Below, in pieces: positions 11,498 through 24,100 of a stretch of 64,000 nucleotides of DNA. Each line of letters opens with the position of its first letter. Within the stretch, counting starts at the first letter, position 1. Origin of the DNA: Cycas panzhihuaensis (lineage: Eukaryota; Cycadophyta). The position numbers were made by a program, and so were the translations under genes. The stretch lies in NCBI GenBank assembly GCA_023213395.1, contig CM041465.1:127727741-127791740 (forward strand). Direction: 5' to 3'. The notes beneath the pieces were generated by a model, which was not told the origin of the DNA, ran no database searches, and saw only the letters and a program-made list of their open reading frames with translations.

Positions 11498-13345
11498 AAA
11501 GGTACCAAGCTCAACCCAAAGAGGGCAAGAGGTAACTTTAGGATAGCTAGGCATGGCATGGAGTGTTTTGACTGACTCTTGGGTGGTTTTGCAGGCGGTT
11601 ACTATGGTGGACAACCACGAGAACATAGGAATGGCCATGATGAGTTTCATAGAGATGATGTCGTAAGGAGATAAACATACATTGGGGCGATGTGGGTTGT
11701 TAAAGATCATTAGGACCCCACAGTATGCATTAGATTAGTGCCCCCTGGTGGATATAGTCACCCATTGGGACCATAGGTAATACATCTTCCACCTCCTCTA
11801 AGTGAGGGATATTACTATCATGCTAGGAGATATTAAGAGGATCTTGGGGATACCAACAGGAGGAGCACCAACATCACTAGGGACATTACCTAGTACCGAT
11901 GTTACATACACACAGGTGGCAACATTCTTTACTAGTCAGGGTAAGTAGGACCAACGAGAGGTATTGGTCCAGATGATGGTGACATCATAGATTCCTCAAG
12001 TGAGGAAAGTTATTACACTAGGCATTCTGTTTGAGATTTCCCAAAAATAGAATTATAGGGATATACCAGGCGGATGGATGGACCCCGTTTGAAGGTGTGA
12101 GCTTGGGGAGAAACTGGATTGGGTCACCCTAATAGCGGTGAACATGGTCGTATAACTAGATGCTATCAAGGTGGCAGGGAGAGGAGGATTCTCCTATTAT
12201 ACTTTACTATAGTGTTGGTTCATCCTATCTCAGTGAGAACACCCATGGTGCACATGTGGCAGACTCAGTTCAAGGGGATTGAGGTTCAAGCATATGTCAG
12301 GTGGTTGATAGAGTCGATGTCACTAGACCTCCTCACTCTAGTAGACTACACATCATATCCATATAGAGGAGTGTGGTGGGATAATGACGATGAGACGGGA
12401 GGGTTAGGAGGTGGTCCTAGAGATGGAGGTGGCGATGGAGGTGATGATGGAGGCAATGGGGTAGGCCCATCCGGAGCAACAGATAGTAAGTTAGGTCTAT
12501 CAGGGATTATAGGAAGTGAGGCAAGTCCTTCAAGGGCTATAGGAGACAAGGCAGACCTTTTATGGGTTGTAGGAGGTGATGCAGGCTATTTAGAGATTAC
12601 AGGAGGTAGGCCACCTTACACACCAATGTGGAGATTGAGGGTGGTAGGTAGAGCTCTAGTAACAATAGTGATAGAGGGGGGAGGAGACACCCCGATAGGC
12701 CAGGAGGTAGGTGAGGTGGTACCCAAGTACTAGTGGCTGAGGGAAGTCCTATAGAGGAGGTGGTCATCTGAGTCAAGGAGCCAGCCATCCTAGGAGGTGA
12801 GATACTATCCTTTCCTGTCATCTTTTGACCACTAGGTACTTAGATAGTTTGGTTTGGTTTGGTTTTGAGATTTTGATATATGGATGTATAGAGTAACACA
12901 CGACATGTTTGACGTGGCAGGAGCAGCAAAGATGGCAAGATTGGTAGAGGTGATAGTCTAGGAGATATTGCCCCAGGTCTACGTGGAGGGGCAACCTCCC
13001 ATCTAAGCTAGAGAGGAGCCTAAATTGGCAGGGGCACATACAATGACATTTGCCCCACTAATAAGGGCTAGAGATATATGGGTAGTAGAGCCCCAGGAGC
13101 ACCAAGTCAGGGTGAGACAACTACAGGGGGAGTTGGATGGGATTCATGTGGAGAGGGACGTCTTACAAGGTCAAGTCTAGGCATTGGAAGCCCAAGGAGG
13201 AGGAGTAATAGGTGGTGATGCAGAAAGCTACATCAGGATAGCCATGCTAGAGGAGAGGTTTTGAGGAGTGGAGGGGGAGAGGGATCATATCCAGACATGA
13301 TACGATCAACTAGTGGACTAAATGGCAGCAAGGTCATCGCGAAGC
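11498..13345 (+). pseudogene. Antisense PMD-like (plant mobile domain) frame in element C
   Basis: On the strand opposite to C's genes lies a decayed frame resembling the plant mobile domain (PMD, MAIN/MAIL family and transposon-borne relatives). Key stretch: VIHLPPPLSEG then, after a one-base frame change, DITIMLGDIKRILGIPTGGAP (about 11810-11872), which fits the PMD pattern HLP-x-GE-x-TITL-x-DV-x-x-ILGLP-x-x-G. Downstream an open stretch of 204 codons (12119-12733) ends in an acidic glycine-rich region. From about 13100 the frame gives RQLQGELDGIHVERDVLQ and MLEERF, a coiled-coil-like tail. Antisense frames between pol and the 3' LTR are known in Grande/RIRE2-type Tat elements. A possible short intron (GTAACT near 11532 to TTTTGCAG near 11594) precedes the domain. 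Confidence 0.65.
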
Positions 13346-14289
13346 AGGACTCATATCCACATGATGGCAACAACCCTGAGGAAGCCTTAAGACAAGGGAA
13401 GTAAGGTAGGGAGTTCCCAGTAGTGATAGAGGATCTTAGGAGTTATGTAGTCTCTTGGGGAGGGGTCACATCGACTAGGAGATAATACTCCCCTAAGAAT
13501 AGGGGCGTCAGAGAGCAGTACATGATTAGTTTTGATTGGGAAAGCACTAGACCTCCAAGGAGTCACTATATATTGCCACATGATTATACTCCTCCCTGTA
13601 AGGATTCTAGCTTCTTGCAGATGATTTACTATATTACTTTATATGATATGATTCATTATGTATATAGACGGGGCCCATTGATAACCCATTTGATCCATGA
13701 TAATGGTGTTATAATGATTTCTTGATGTTGTACTTGTTATTTATTTGCTTATATATTTGTGTGTATGTTGACATAGGTGCATAAGTACATGAGAGACTAT
13801 AGATCATGATGATTTTGGTTGATTATTATATGGTTTTTATTATTAGATTCTTTAGGTGACACCCACGCCTCCTTTCATGCATAACCACACCTGTAACAAG
13901 CACATATGACCACCATGAGTGTAGGTGATAGGTATATGTAAGTCTAAGAGATGGAGAGCCATGTGTGTTTATCGAAGGAGCATAACGAATATGCAAAGGA
14001 AGCGTTAGCGGAGAGAGAGTATAAGTACTCGAGCATGCAATCCTAGTTGTAGTGTGTTTTTGAGGTTGGGAGTGACATAAATGCACACATAGATTAGGAG
14101 GAAGGGTTTCCCATAGGAGGGAAATAAAATAAGCCATAGGAGGATTTGAAAGGATAAGAAATCCACCCTAAGCTGCCACTCCACTTATGGTTAGGAGGAA
14201 TAGATACACCCTTAGAGTGGTAGTTTAGGTTCATTTCAGAGCAAGGAGAGAGAAGCGGTGTGCTAGGCCTACCCAAGGGTAGGGATAGC
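13346..14289. other. C: spacer between antisense frame and integrase
   Basis: I see no recognisable domain on either strand. The short open stretches are not supported by motifs. The + strand coiled-coil frame fades out near 13400, and the integrase C-terminal tail begins near 14290 on the - strand, so this may include both 3' ends and untranslated sequence. Confidence 0.4.
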
Positions 14290-15480
14290 CACACGTAGAA
14301 TTTCTTTAGGAACTTATCAATGATGGATTTTTCAAATTCAAGACCCTCCATGGTTGCAATCCTATAGGCATCGTTATTGAAGCTTTTGAGAATGATGAAA
14401 GGACCAACCCACTTAGGTTCAAATTTGGACAAATGATCATGGAGATATTCCAACTTGAGGATATGGTCCCTAGGATGAAAAGGGTAGGGTTGAAGGCATT
14501 GTTGTATGTCATTCATACCCTAACTTTAGAGGTGAGGTTCACTTGATAAGCAATCAAACATTTCTTATCAAAGGCTTCGAGGTCTAGGAGATAGGCTTGA
14601 TGATATGACTCCTTGTCAACAAGACCCTAAAGGGAAACCTATAAGGATGGGATTTCAACTTCCAATGGGAGGACCATCTCAGTTCCATACACAAGCAAGA
14701 ATGGAGTCATCCCTGTAGCTATGTGGATGAAAGTATGATACACCCATGGGGCAGAAGGAAGTTAAAGATGCTAATCCTTTTGAGATTAGGTGACAGATTT
14801 CTTTAAGATGCTTATAAGGGTTTTGTTAAAAGATTCTATTTGGCCATTAGCCTGGGGATAATAGGGAGAGGAAGTTTTGTGAGATATCTTAAGTTTCTTG
14901 CAATGATCATCTATTTCTTTATTACAAAAATGGGTTTCATTATCTGTAATCAAGATGTTAGGGACCCCAAATCGATAAATAATATGCTGGTAGACGAAGG
15001 TGGATATCGTCTTATCAGAAGTAGAGGATAAGGAGACTGCTTTGGCCTATTTAGTAAAATATTTTATCACAGTTAAGATGAACTTGTCCTACAATGAAGA
15101 AGGCAGGGTTATGGCCCCAATGAGATCTAATCTCCATTGAGAGAAAGGCCATGGAGATATGATAGGGTGTAAGGCCTTAGAAGGCAAACAGATGATGTTG
15201 GCATGCTCTTAACACTGATGACATCACAGGGCATAGGCATGGGCATCCTTAAAGAGGGATGACCAATAATAACCCATGCAAAGGATCCGTTGGGCCATGG
15301 ATTGGCCCCCAAAATGACCCCTGCAAATGTTGTTATGGCATTAACGAAGTATTTAGCTCACCTCATCAAGATTGATGTAGCAGAGAAGGATCTCATCCCA
15401 AGACCTCTTGTACAACACCTCTTCCATGAGGAAGTACTACCTAGCAGTAGCCCAAATACATGACCTAGCCTTATCACTTG
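14290..15480 (-). pseudogene. C pol: gypsy integrase (broken)
   Basis: This is a Ty3/gypsy integrase on the - strand, which would insert the element's cDNA. The zinc-binding N-terminus lies at about 15350-15195 (CHNNICRGHFGG, later CHQC). The catalytic core gives WRLDLIGAI (first D) near 15110, ITDNETHF (second D) near 14940 and GQIESFNKTL (E) near 14850. The C-terminal part at 14520-14300 reads LEYLHDHLSKFEPKWVGPF then SFNNDAYRIATMEG, the usual barrel after the core. All three acidic residues can be seen but stops and frame changes divide the reading frame. It follows RT/RNase H directly, as in gypsy order. Confidence 0.88.
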
Positions 15481-15599
15481 CATCAGGGTGATATTGCTGC
15501 TTTGCAAGGTATCGTACAATGTCCCCATACCACTCATTATCAGTCAATGGATGGGGAGACAAGTTCTAAATAGCAAAAATAGGCTCGTTGGGTAAGGAA

Positions 15600-17060
15600 T
15601 CATCAATAGGGGCATTTGAAGAGTTTAGGATGGGGGTGTCAACTAGTTGTTCGACAACCACCATCCCCTTCTTTGATTTCCTATTAATGATTTGGAGATT
15701 AAATTCTTGAAGGAGGATGACCTACTTCCCATTCCTACTTGTCAGGTCAGATCAGGTTAGCAAATACCTTAAGGAATCAGATTAAATAATCACTCGAGTA
15801 GTTTTTCCAAGCAAATAGTGCCTGAACTTCTTAGTAGCATGCACCAAGGAGAGGTATTCTTTCTCAGTGGTGGAGTAATTAAGCTCAACAGTAACTGGGG
15901 TGCAGTTAATGAAGTAAATGGCCCTCCTCATCCTCGAGTCATCCTCTTGGGTGAGCATGACATCCAAGGATTCATCGGTGGCCGAGGTATAAAGGATGAA
16001 AGGCTTATTAAAGAGAGGAGGAGCCAAGGTCAGGGCAGAAGCCAAAGCTCTCTTGAGCTCCTCAAAGGCGTCCTAGGCCTTCAGAGACCAAATAAATGGG
16101 GACCCTTTCTTCAACATGTTGGTGAGGGGTTTTACGTTTATAGCAAAGTTCACTAAGAAATGTCTAAGGAAGCCTAATCTGCCTAAGAACAACTTGATTT
16201 GTCATTAGGTTTTAGGAGGAGGCATGTTAAGGATAGCCTTGACTTTTTCAAGGTCAATTTGGATTCCTTGTTTGAAAATAAGGAAACTAAGGAGTTTGCC
16301 AACTATGATGATAAATATATATTTAAGAGGGTTTAGGCTTACATGGTATTTATGGCATCATGTAAAGATGGCCCATAAATTGCTAAGATGGTGGGTAATT
16401 ATACGCAAAAGGCCCATCATGTCGTCCATAAAAAACTTGAGGGTTTTGTTAATGAGGTCATGAAAGATAAATTACATTGCTCTTTGATAAATAATGCCTA
16501 TATTTTTAAGCCCAAAGGGCATCACCTTGTAAGTGAAGGTACCCCAAGGAGTGGTGAAGGCTGTTTCATGATGGTCTTCGGGGGAGATTTGGATTTGGTT
16601 GTATCCTAAAAAGCCATCCATTAAGGACATAACTTCAAATCTAGCCATTTGATTGATTATCTAATCGATAAAGGGAAGAGGAAAGTTATCCTTAGGACAT
16701 GCATTGTTGATGTCATAAAAGTCAACGCATATCCTAATTGTCCTATTCTTTTTAGTAATAGGAACGATATTAGACACCCACTTGGGATAGTTGATTGAAG
16801 TGATTAACCCTACATTTAGGAGTTTCTCAACTGCCATCTTCATGGCAACTAAAAGTTTGGGATGAAGAGGGCATTATTTTTATCACACAGGGTGAGTGCC
16901 CAGAATGGTAGTGAGATTGTGGGTGATAATAGAAGGGTCTATTTCCTTTATGTCAGAGTAATCACATGTGAAAACATCACAGAATTCCTAGAAGAGAAGG
17001 GTGTATTCCTTCATTTCCTGAAGAGAACATTAAACTCGCACCTTGATGACCTTGTCATGA
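15600..17060 (-). pseudogene. C pol: reverse transcriptase and RNase H (broken)
   Basis: This is the gypsy RT/RNase H on the - strand. RT opens at about 16860 (KMAVEKLLNVGLI), then VPITKKNRTIRICVDFYDIN with NACPKDNFPLPFID. The catalytic box reads FFMDDMM near 16430 (consensus Y-x-D-D). The thumb runs to KPLTNMLKKGSPFIW near 16110. RNase H follows: FILYTSATDESLDVMLTQ (D), ELNYSTTEKEYLSLV (E) and a truncated DSLRYLLT. Dense stops between 16650 and 16150 mark decay. A short tethering stretch (LPNEPIFAI) leads into the integrase. Confidence 0.9.
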
Positions 17061-17125
17061 GCAAGGATGATGTCCTTAGTTGCCCCCAAGCACATGGCAT
17101 TCCCTTCCTCGAAGTAAAGAGGGGC

Positions 17126-17761
17126 TCAGTCGACAGGAGGGGGTGAAGAAGAAGAGGGTAGGTTTGGGTCGACTAGAGGTGACCTAATGGCTAAGATCTT
17201 CTCATGACCCAGTCTATGGTGACCAAGAGAGAGATTAAGCATAGAGCCTACTAGGTGTTCTAGTAAGGCCTCATCATCCTCAAAGCAATTTATCCTATGG
17301 AATATCACGCTTTTAGAAGATGAGAGGTGAGGAGTAGAAGGAGCAGCGAGATCATAGAAGTCGACCCACCACTCTATGTACTTAAGGGACTCTTCAGAAG
17401 AGTTGGAGAGTGAGCTCTTGTGACAAGGGACAAGAGGTTCCCTTGCCTCATCGCCTATGGGGGGCGATGAAGTGGAAGATGAAGTGATAAGGGAGATTGC
17501 ATGAGAGACAGGAGCAATGACATATGAATCAAGAGGAGGACTATACTCCTTGATGGAAGAGGTTCCGTGTCGGGATCTAAAATGGAGAGAGTGCCCTCTA
17601 CTTGTGTTTAGAAGGGATATAATATGAGGGAGGTCCTCATCTTCGCCATTAGACTTGTCATCACTAAGCACAATGAGGTACCCATAGCTCCCTACACCAA
17701 TAGGGACGAAACATATAAGGTTCGAGGAAGAAAGGGAAGGGCCTTCTTCTGGGCAAGGCAA
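17126..17761 (-). pseudogene. C: open linker between protease and RT
   Basis: This is a 211-codon open stretch without a domain I recognise. It is serine-, proline- and acid-rich (SSSTSSPPIGDEARE, PSSSSPPPVD) with a conserved-looking centre around EYIEWW-type residues and NCFEDDEALLEHL. Tat/Ogre elements usually have a long, poorly conserved linker here, so its place fits. The open frame is notable because flanking domains are heavily interrupted; relaxed composition could also keep it open by chance. Confidence 0.6.
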
Positions 17762-17954
17762 ACTAGGAATGCCGATATAATAAGTGGAGGCATGGGTGGA
17801 AGGGCCCTTATCACCCTTTTCCTAGCCATGAATCACTTGACGAAGTTAATAGGGTTGTTTGGTAGGAGGAGGCTCCCAAGGGATGACCCTCATTCGTCCC
17901 TTATGGACGAATTTAAGTTGCTCCCAATGGGATGATCACATAACTCCCATTTGG

Positions 17955-18490
17955 TCGAGCTATGGGCATCCCAATAAGAAGTTATAGTCCACGTCTACAT
18001 CAAGGACTATGATGTTGGTAAAGATAATTTTGTCCCTGAGAGTGAGAGGAATAGAAACTGACCCCAAGGGTGTCTTTTTGATACCATTGTAGCCTTGACA
18101 CCACCATGGGACCAGTTCGAGGATTGATATGCCAAACTCTTGTATGATGCGCAAGGGCATAACATTGATGGAAGAACCATTGTCTACAATGGTTCTTCGA
18201 AGGGTGTATTTAGGTGTGTTTATGGCTATGATGAAGGGGTAGTGCCATTGGCATTCCCTTTCACCTGTTGGGGGGAGATCCTTGGGATCAAATGAGATGA
18301 TAGGCTCATGAATTGGGGCAACACCCAAGGCATGAACAAACACATGAACTAAACCTAAAGTCTTTAAGAGAGAAGCATGTTGCTCAGGATAACTTCTCAA
18401 GACATCCATCATGGACATCCCCGTGGCTATGGTATGAAGCTCACCAATGATAGAGAAGGGCTTCCCCTTCGTAGTAGGTTGGGGAAGCAC
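17955..18490 (-). pseudogene. C pol: aspartic protease
   Basis: This is a retroviral-type protease that would cut the gag-pol polyprotein. The - strand frame of 176 codons gives the active-site loop TIVDNGSSINVMPLRII (D-N-G-S in place of the common D-S/T-G; this variant is usual in plant gypsy elements), a flap-like region with TPLGSVSIPLTL, and the C-terminal LDVDVDYNFLLGCP that matches the Y-x-x-L-L-G-R-P end of Tat/Ogre proteases (R changed to C). The frame is open across the domain. It lies between gag and the linker to RT. Confidence 0.85.
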
Positions 18491-18949
18491 CTTTTAGAAA
18501 TTGCAATGTCTAGGGCGCATGGGAATGGTCTTAGGAAGCATGAGGATTTTTGGAGGAGGGAATTCCAGAGGAGGATTAAGATGAGGAATGGAAGAAGAGG
18601 CACTGATTGCCTCTTTGGCTACTTGGGACCAGGTTAAGGTGTATAAGGATGTGGTCTCAAGCATTTGAATGACTCTCTTTCCCTGGATGTAAGATCAATA
18701 AGGGGAAGGAGTTTGGCGGTTGGGAGAACTAGAAGAAGAGGAAGAGTTCCTTATACCCTTCCCTTTAGCTTGCATAGGGCAAGGGTTGGGAGATCTTCCT
18801 CTATTTCGGTTACCCTTTTGTTGGGTGTTGTGATCGTGTTCCCCACGTTTGAGGAAAGGATCCTTATAAATAGGCTAGTCTAGGTTGGGCCCAGATGCCC
18901 ATTTGGGGAAGAGTCATATTGTTGGGCAACTTTAGGGTTTTATGCCCTA

Positions 18950-20923
18950 CATTATGAGTCTTCGTGAAAGCATTTTCCATAAACGGAACACCACTTCTTC
19001 TCTAAGGAAGAATCTATCTTCCTTGTTTGAGAACGCTGGGTATTACTGCCCTTGGGGGGTGCAGCTTGAGAAGCTTGGTGAATAGGTTTATGGGAAGTGG
19101 ATGACGAAGGGGCTTGGACTTTAAGCTCCTTCATGGTACGCTCGAAAGAACGTATATCAGAAGTTAAGGGGTCCAAGGTCTTCTCTGTCAGATGAGATCA
19201 AGACCTAGAAGGCTATTAGGTTTTTGTATTGTGAGGTGGAGGAGGTGCCTCACACCATTGTGAGGACCTAGGAGGCTTCTTAAGATCCACCTGGATCTCA
19301 ATGGCCTTAAGATCCAAATGCTTGGCTATGGAAGAGTCGCACGTGGTCACCCCCATTTTAAGGACTTCAATGTAGACTTCATAGTGAAGGGCATTAATAA
19401 AGAGATCTCTCTTTAACTCCTTAGGTAAGGTTGCCTTTGTAGAGTGGAGAAGATCGTGGAAGCGTCTCACAAAGTCATGATTAATCTCATCGTAACCTTG
19501 TTTAAAAGACATGAGAGCCTTTACTATGCTCTTGAAAGGATGAACTACATTAAAATAGTTGACAAATTTGTTAACAAGTTGTTGGAATGAGTGGATAAAG
19601 TGCACTGGAAGGCGATAGAAAAAGCTTCATTAGGATATGGTCGTATGCCCAATAATTGATACACACCATAGAAAAACTTTTGATGTGCTCTGTTGGGTCT
19701 TGCGAAGAGGTCCCATCAAATTTGGGCACCTCCGGAGGGTGAGGTGGTAAGTTGGTTCTTAGCACCTCAATGGATAGAGGTGTCGATCTATAATCCATAA
19801 AGGGGCGTGCCCTTGATTGGACTATAGGATCAATGAAAGATAGAAGAGGAGGTGGACATGGTTGCCTGAATCCTCCTTGGGAGACTTGGTTTGAAAAGGA
19901 ATATGGACTCCCTCTTGTTTGGTGGGAAGGAGCTAATCTCGCATTTGAAGGGATTGGAAGAGGAGCGAGTGGATATGAGGAACCCATCCCTCCTTAAGGA
20001 TATACCCTTTATTAGAAAGGAGCTTAAGAGATGGTGCCTTGGGAGGGGGCTTGCCCTCCTTGTGAAGATATAACATGAGAGAAAACATAATAGGATGGAA
20101 TAGAAGGGTGTGGAATCAGATTTTGCCCATATGGGCCACCTGTGGGTGGTGCAATGCCATATAGATGCAAAGGATCTGCTCTATAAAAAGGAAGGGGGTT
20201 CCCTTTACCATGCCTCCATGGTTGGGAAGTATATCCTAGGGACACATAAAGGGAAGGATCCCTAAGTTGAGCTTGGGTATATGTGTGGATTAGTCCCACG
20301 CAGCTAGAGATAGGGGTATGTGCAGGTCCCCTAGGTCTAATGGGGGGTAGATAGACTATAGTTGGTTAGTGTATAGTTGTTTGACTAGAGAGAGGCATAC
20401 TCAACCCAAGTTGGGAAGAGGATATGCCTTGGGTGGTCCCTAAGGAACATGGACCACGAGGAGAAGAAAATAAAATGAGGGACGCCCTCATTGTAGGTAA
20501 GGGAGTCAAACAAGATGGATGAAGTAGTGCAAATGTGGAAGAAGGAAGTGCTATGCTTCACAAGATGTTATCCAACCACTTAGGATGTGATTAGAGGCTA
20601 GCAGCTTGGAAGCACTGGTTAAGGGCTTCCACAACATCCGTGGGAAGGGTACTTGCCTGATTAAAAGAGGTAGAAGGGTCCTTATATAAAGCAGACCCTA
20701 CGGGATGATCCTCACGAGAGTCACCACTAAGGTGGTGGAACTCTAAAGGAGAAGACGCCTCCATTTCATGAGTGGAGAGGTGATGGACTTGTAGGTGTTC
20801 TTAGTCACCCAAGTAAAAGATAGGGTCCTCAACCCCTTGGGTGGACCCCTAAAAAGAAGTTGATGGCTCGTGAGACTCAGAGATGTAGGTATGATATGCC
20901 CAATCTAAAGGGAATCCTTCCAT
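18950..20923 (-). pseudogene. C gag (retrotransposon gag domain, broken)
   Basis: This is the gypsy capsid precursor on the - strand. The likely start is the ATG at 20923-20921 (MEGFPLDWAYHTY), about 270 bp inside the 5' LTR. The N-terminal half is proline- and glycine-rich. The retrotrans_gag domain lies at about 19790-19290: VPKFDGTSSQDPTEHIKSF, then KFVNYFNVVHPFKSIV, SFKQGYDEINHDFVRRFHDL and ALHYEVYIEVLKMG. A zinc knuckle position near 18970 is damaged (KWCSVYGKCFHED). Several stops and a frame change near 19600 make it non-functional. Confidence 0.85.
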
Positions 20924-21194
20924 GGTTGATTCAAAATCTGACAATGGAAGAGGATAGTAAGGGGAGTCTTCCAACAAAGGAAGAAGGCCTTATAAACAAT
21001 GAGAGAATCATCGCATACAAGTTCTTCCTAAAGATTGGAAGAAAAAAGAGATGGTAAGGTGACATGCATTGGGGGCTGCCTAACATATCGAGAAGAGCTA
21101 CCAAAAAGAAGGTAGCACTAACAAAAAAGGGAGAAAGGATTAATCCCTTACTGGTAGATTCCCTAGTATGGTTGCCAATGAAATCGAGACAAAA

Positions 21195-24100
21195 TAAGAT
21201 CGAGCCAAAATGGCTAACAGTTTTAGTGGCTATGGACCTATAAAAATTGGGGATATAAATCATCCACAAAGGGCATTTTTATGTCGAAACATAGGTTCGA
21301 GGACCCGCTAATGGTGCACAAACTCCTTTTGGGAAACTCCTCCTCGATTTGGAGTAATGGGTGGAAGAGGGATCTCCTCAATTTTTTGAGTAACCTCGAA
21401 AGGAGGCCCTCCCATCCTAGATGGACAAAGGAGAGAGGAAGAAAGTGAGAGAATAACTCCTTATGTGAAGAGGTAATGGAGGAAATGAACCTTAGCAAGA
21501 AAGGAGAGAAACTCGTGTGTAAGCCTGGGGTGGCTTGCAAAGTGAGTAGATAAGAGAGCAGTTGGTTTCATAAACTAAGCGTTGACCAAAAGATGGAACC
21601 TAGAGGTCTAGCTTAGGGAAACAAAGAAAGAAGGAAAAAACAACCTTGAGAGGAGGTACTCTCAAGGGACTATACCTAGGGAGGTTCTAGGTATGAAGGG
21701 TTGACAAAGGGTGTTGTCCTATGTTTGTCTTTCTTTTATTATATGATAGAGAGATACAAGGCGAGAATATTATATTTGTGTATGCAAGAGATGTCTTTAA
21801 AAGAAAAACAATGTAATCTTTCTCTCTCTCTCTCTCTAGATGCAACCTCGCTCTCTTTATTCTTTCATACGCAAAGAAAGAAAGCAAGCAAATTGCTAAG
21901 TAGGCAAAAAGTTGAAGCAAGAGATGCAAAGCTATTTTGTGGTATTCAATAAGGGGACACGAGTGTGTATGGATGAGTGCCTACCCACCTTGCTCTAGCC
22001 TTGGTAAGGGTGAAGGCCCTTATGAAAGGAGTAAATAAGTGGATGTATGTGCATAAAAAAGAGAAGGCAAGCACCTATTAGTGCATGCTGCCTAAATCCC
22101 CAACAGTATGAATTTAAATGAGCAAGCAAGAAATAACTAGTAAAGTGTAAAAACAACACAAATCCTTTCTCTTTCCTTTTTCCTAGGGGGATTCAAAAGG
22201 GGGATTAAGGATAAGAGTAAGGAGACTAAGAGAGAGACGTACCTAGATATACGATAGTTGGAGTAGTGCCATCTTCACCACTTTCGCAATCCTTACTCTT
22301 CTCCTTACCATGGGTGGTGTAATGGAAAGGATGCTAATGAAAATGAGGGGGCTTCCTTACCTTCTCCCAAAACTGAAACAAAAGGAAAACACAAAGAAAG
22401 AAAATGGAAACACTAAAATGACTTTACTTTATAATTTTTAAAGTGCTGAAAAAGTGACTGCTAAGTGAAAGAGGAGCGTACCTGAGATGAAGATCCCCCC
22501 TTGCTCCAAATGCAAGGAAACCTACACAAACAAAGCTCACCCTTTCCCAAGGGGCACCAAATACATGTAAGACAAGTATGTGCAAGAAAAAATAACAAAA
22601 TGCATTTACCTCTTTTGAATGAAAAGCATCCAACGTTAATATTATTCCTTATCTTGCGTGTATTATTACATGTGTGGTGTGGGGAAGGGGGATGAGAAAG
22701 AGAAAGAATGGGTAGCCTCAGGATAACTAACTCTCTAAATCTAAAATATTCTATACTATCCCCAAGGACTAGGACAAAGGATAAAGAGGATGAAACAACC
22801 CAATAATAAGTGTAAACAAGTTTCTATGGCAGTAGGTAAGAATGGCAAGAGAAGTTGCAAATGTTACCAATGTTGCAAAAGTTAGAAAGTGTAACTTTTG
22901 CAGGTTTTTTACAAGAGTTAACTCAAAACACAAAAGGGGTATGGAGTAGGGCTGAACCCTAGGATCTTTGGTGCTAGTTACAAACATAACAATGAGCTAC
23001 CTACGCTGCTACCAGTAGAGATCTCCTCTTCAATGGTTCTTCAGGAAACTAAGGGAGGTATGGAGAAGGAGAGGGGAGGAGAGAAGGGGGATGCCCTTGA
23101 GGAGAAGGCATGTTGGGTGTAAGACCCTGTCTATGGCTCTTTTTGCTTTCTGTATAAACCCTCCTCCTTACTGCCTCCTTGAGGAACCTAAAGAGAACCA
23201 AGAGAGGAATGTGGACAGTCTAACAAGAGGGAGGGTTTACCTCTTGTTGCAATAAAAAAAAAAAGAAAAAAACTTACTACAGAAAGCACTAGTGAAAGAG
23301 TACCTATGTTGCTTAAAAAAGGAAACTAAAGGATTAATCTGAGAGTACCTGGTAAGGGTAGATCTAAAGTAAATCTATGTGTCAAATTGGGTGAAGAAGA
23401 GGTCTCTTGGGGTTTGCTAGAAGAAACCCTAGTAGTGCAACAAATGGAGAACAAAACCTTGAGCAAAAAGGGAGACCTAGAGCTTGGTGAAGTGTTTGGA
23501 GCACAATCCCTCCTTAGCTAGCCTTGTTGCAGACCTTCCACTTATGTTTCTTGAGCTATAAGGTCTGGTAGCTAGTTGTAAATTAGGTGCAACAGAGCGT
23601 AAGCCTGTTACAGGGCATTTTTGGAGAAGAGAGTAGTAAAATATGAATGATAAGAGGTAGAAATGAGGTGGATTTTGGGTTTTTAAACCCAACCCTAGCT
23701 CAACAAGTGATTAGGGTTTGCTATGGGCTAGAGTTGAGTCACTGCCACATGGCAATTTTGTAATAAATGTGAAATTAGCTACAGATAGTTTAAAAAAATA
23801 GTTATGACAGTTGCCCTATGGTAAACTTAGCAGTACCGCAAAGTTTATCACAGTGCAGGCAAAAGCAAGATAAAAATAAGAGTGGGGGAGCCTGATAGCT
23901 CCCAAAAAGAGAGGGGATCCTAGACCCTAGGGGGCAAGATGCAGTACCCAGGTAACAAGGGGTTATGAGACCTAGCGGGACCATAACAAGTAAGAAAAAT
24001 GTGGTCAGCATCTCCAAAAAAGTGACAAAAAGTGCACATGATGCGACGACTGGGCCTAGGTGAGGTGCTAGGGGCTATGTTGCACCAATGAGTCTTGTGG

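Noticed and set aside
12346-12549. Proline-rich - strand frame at the antisense PMD locus
   Set aside because: It is the complement of the glycine-rich codons of the + strand frame and shows no motif.
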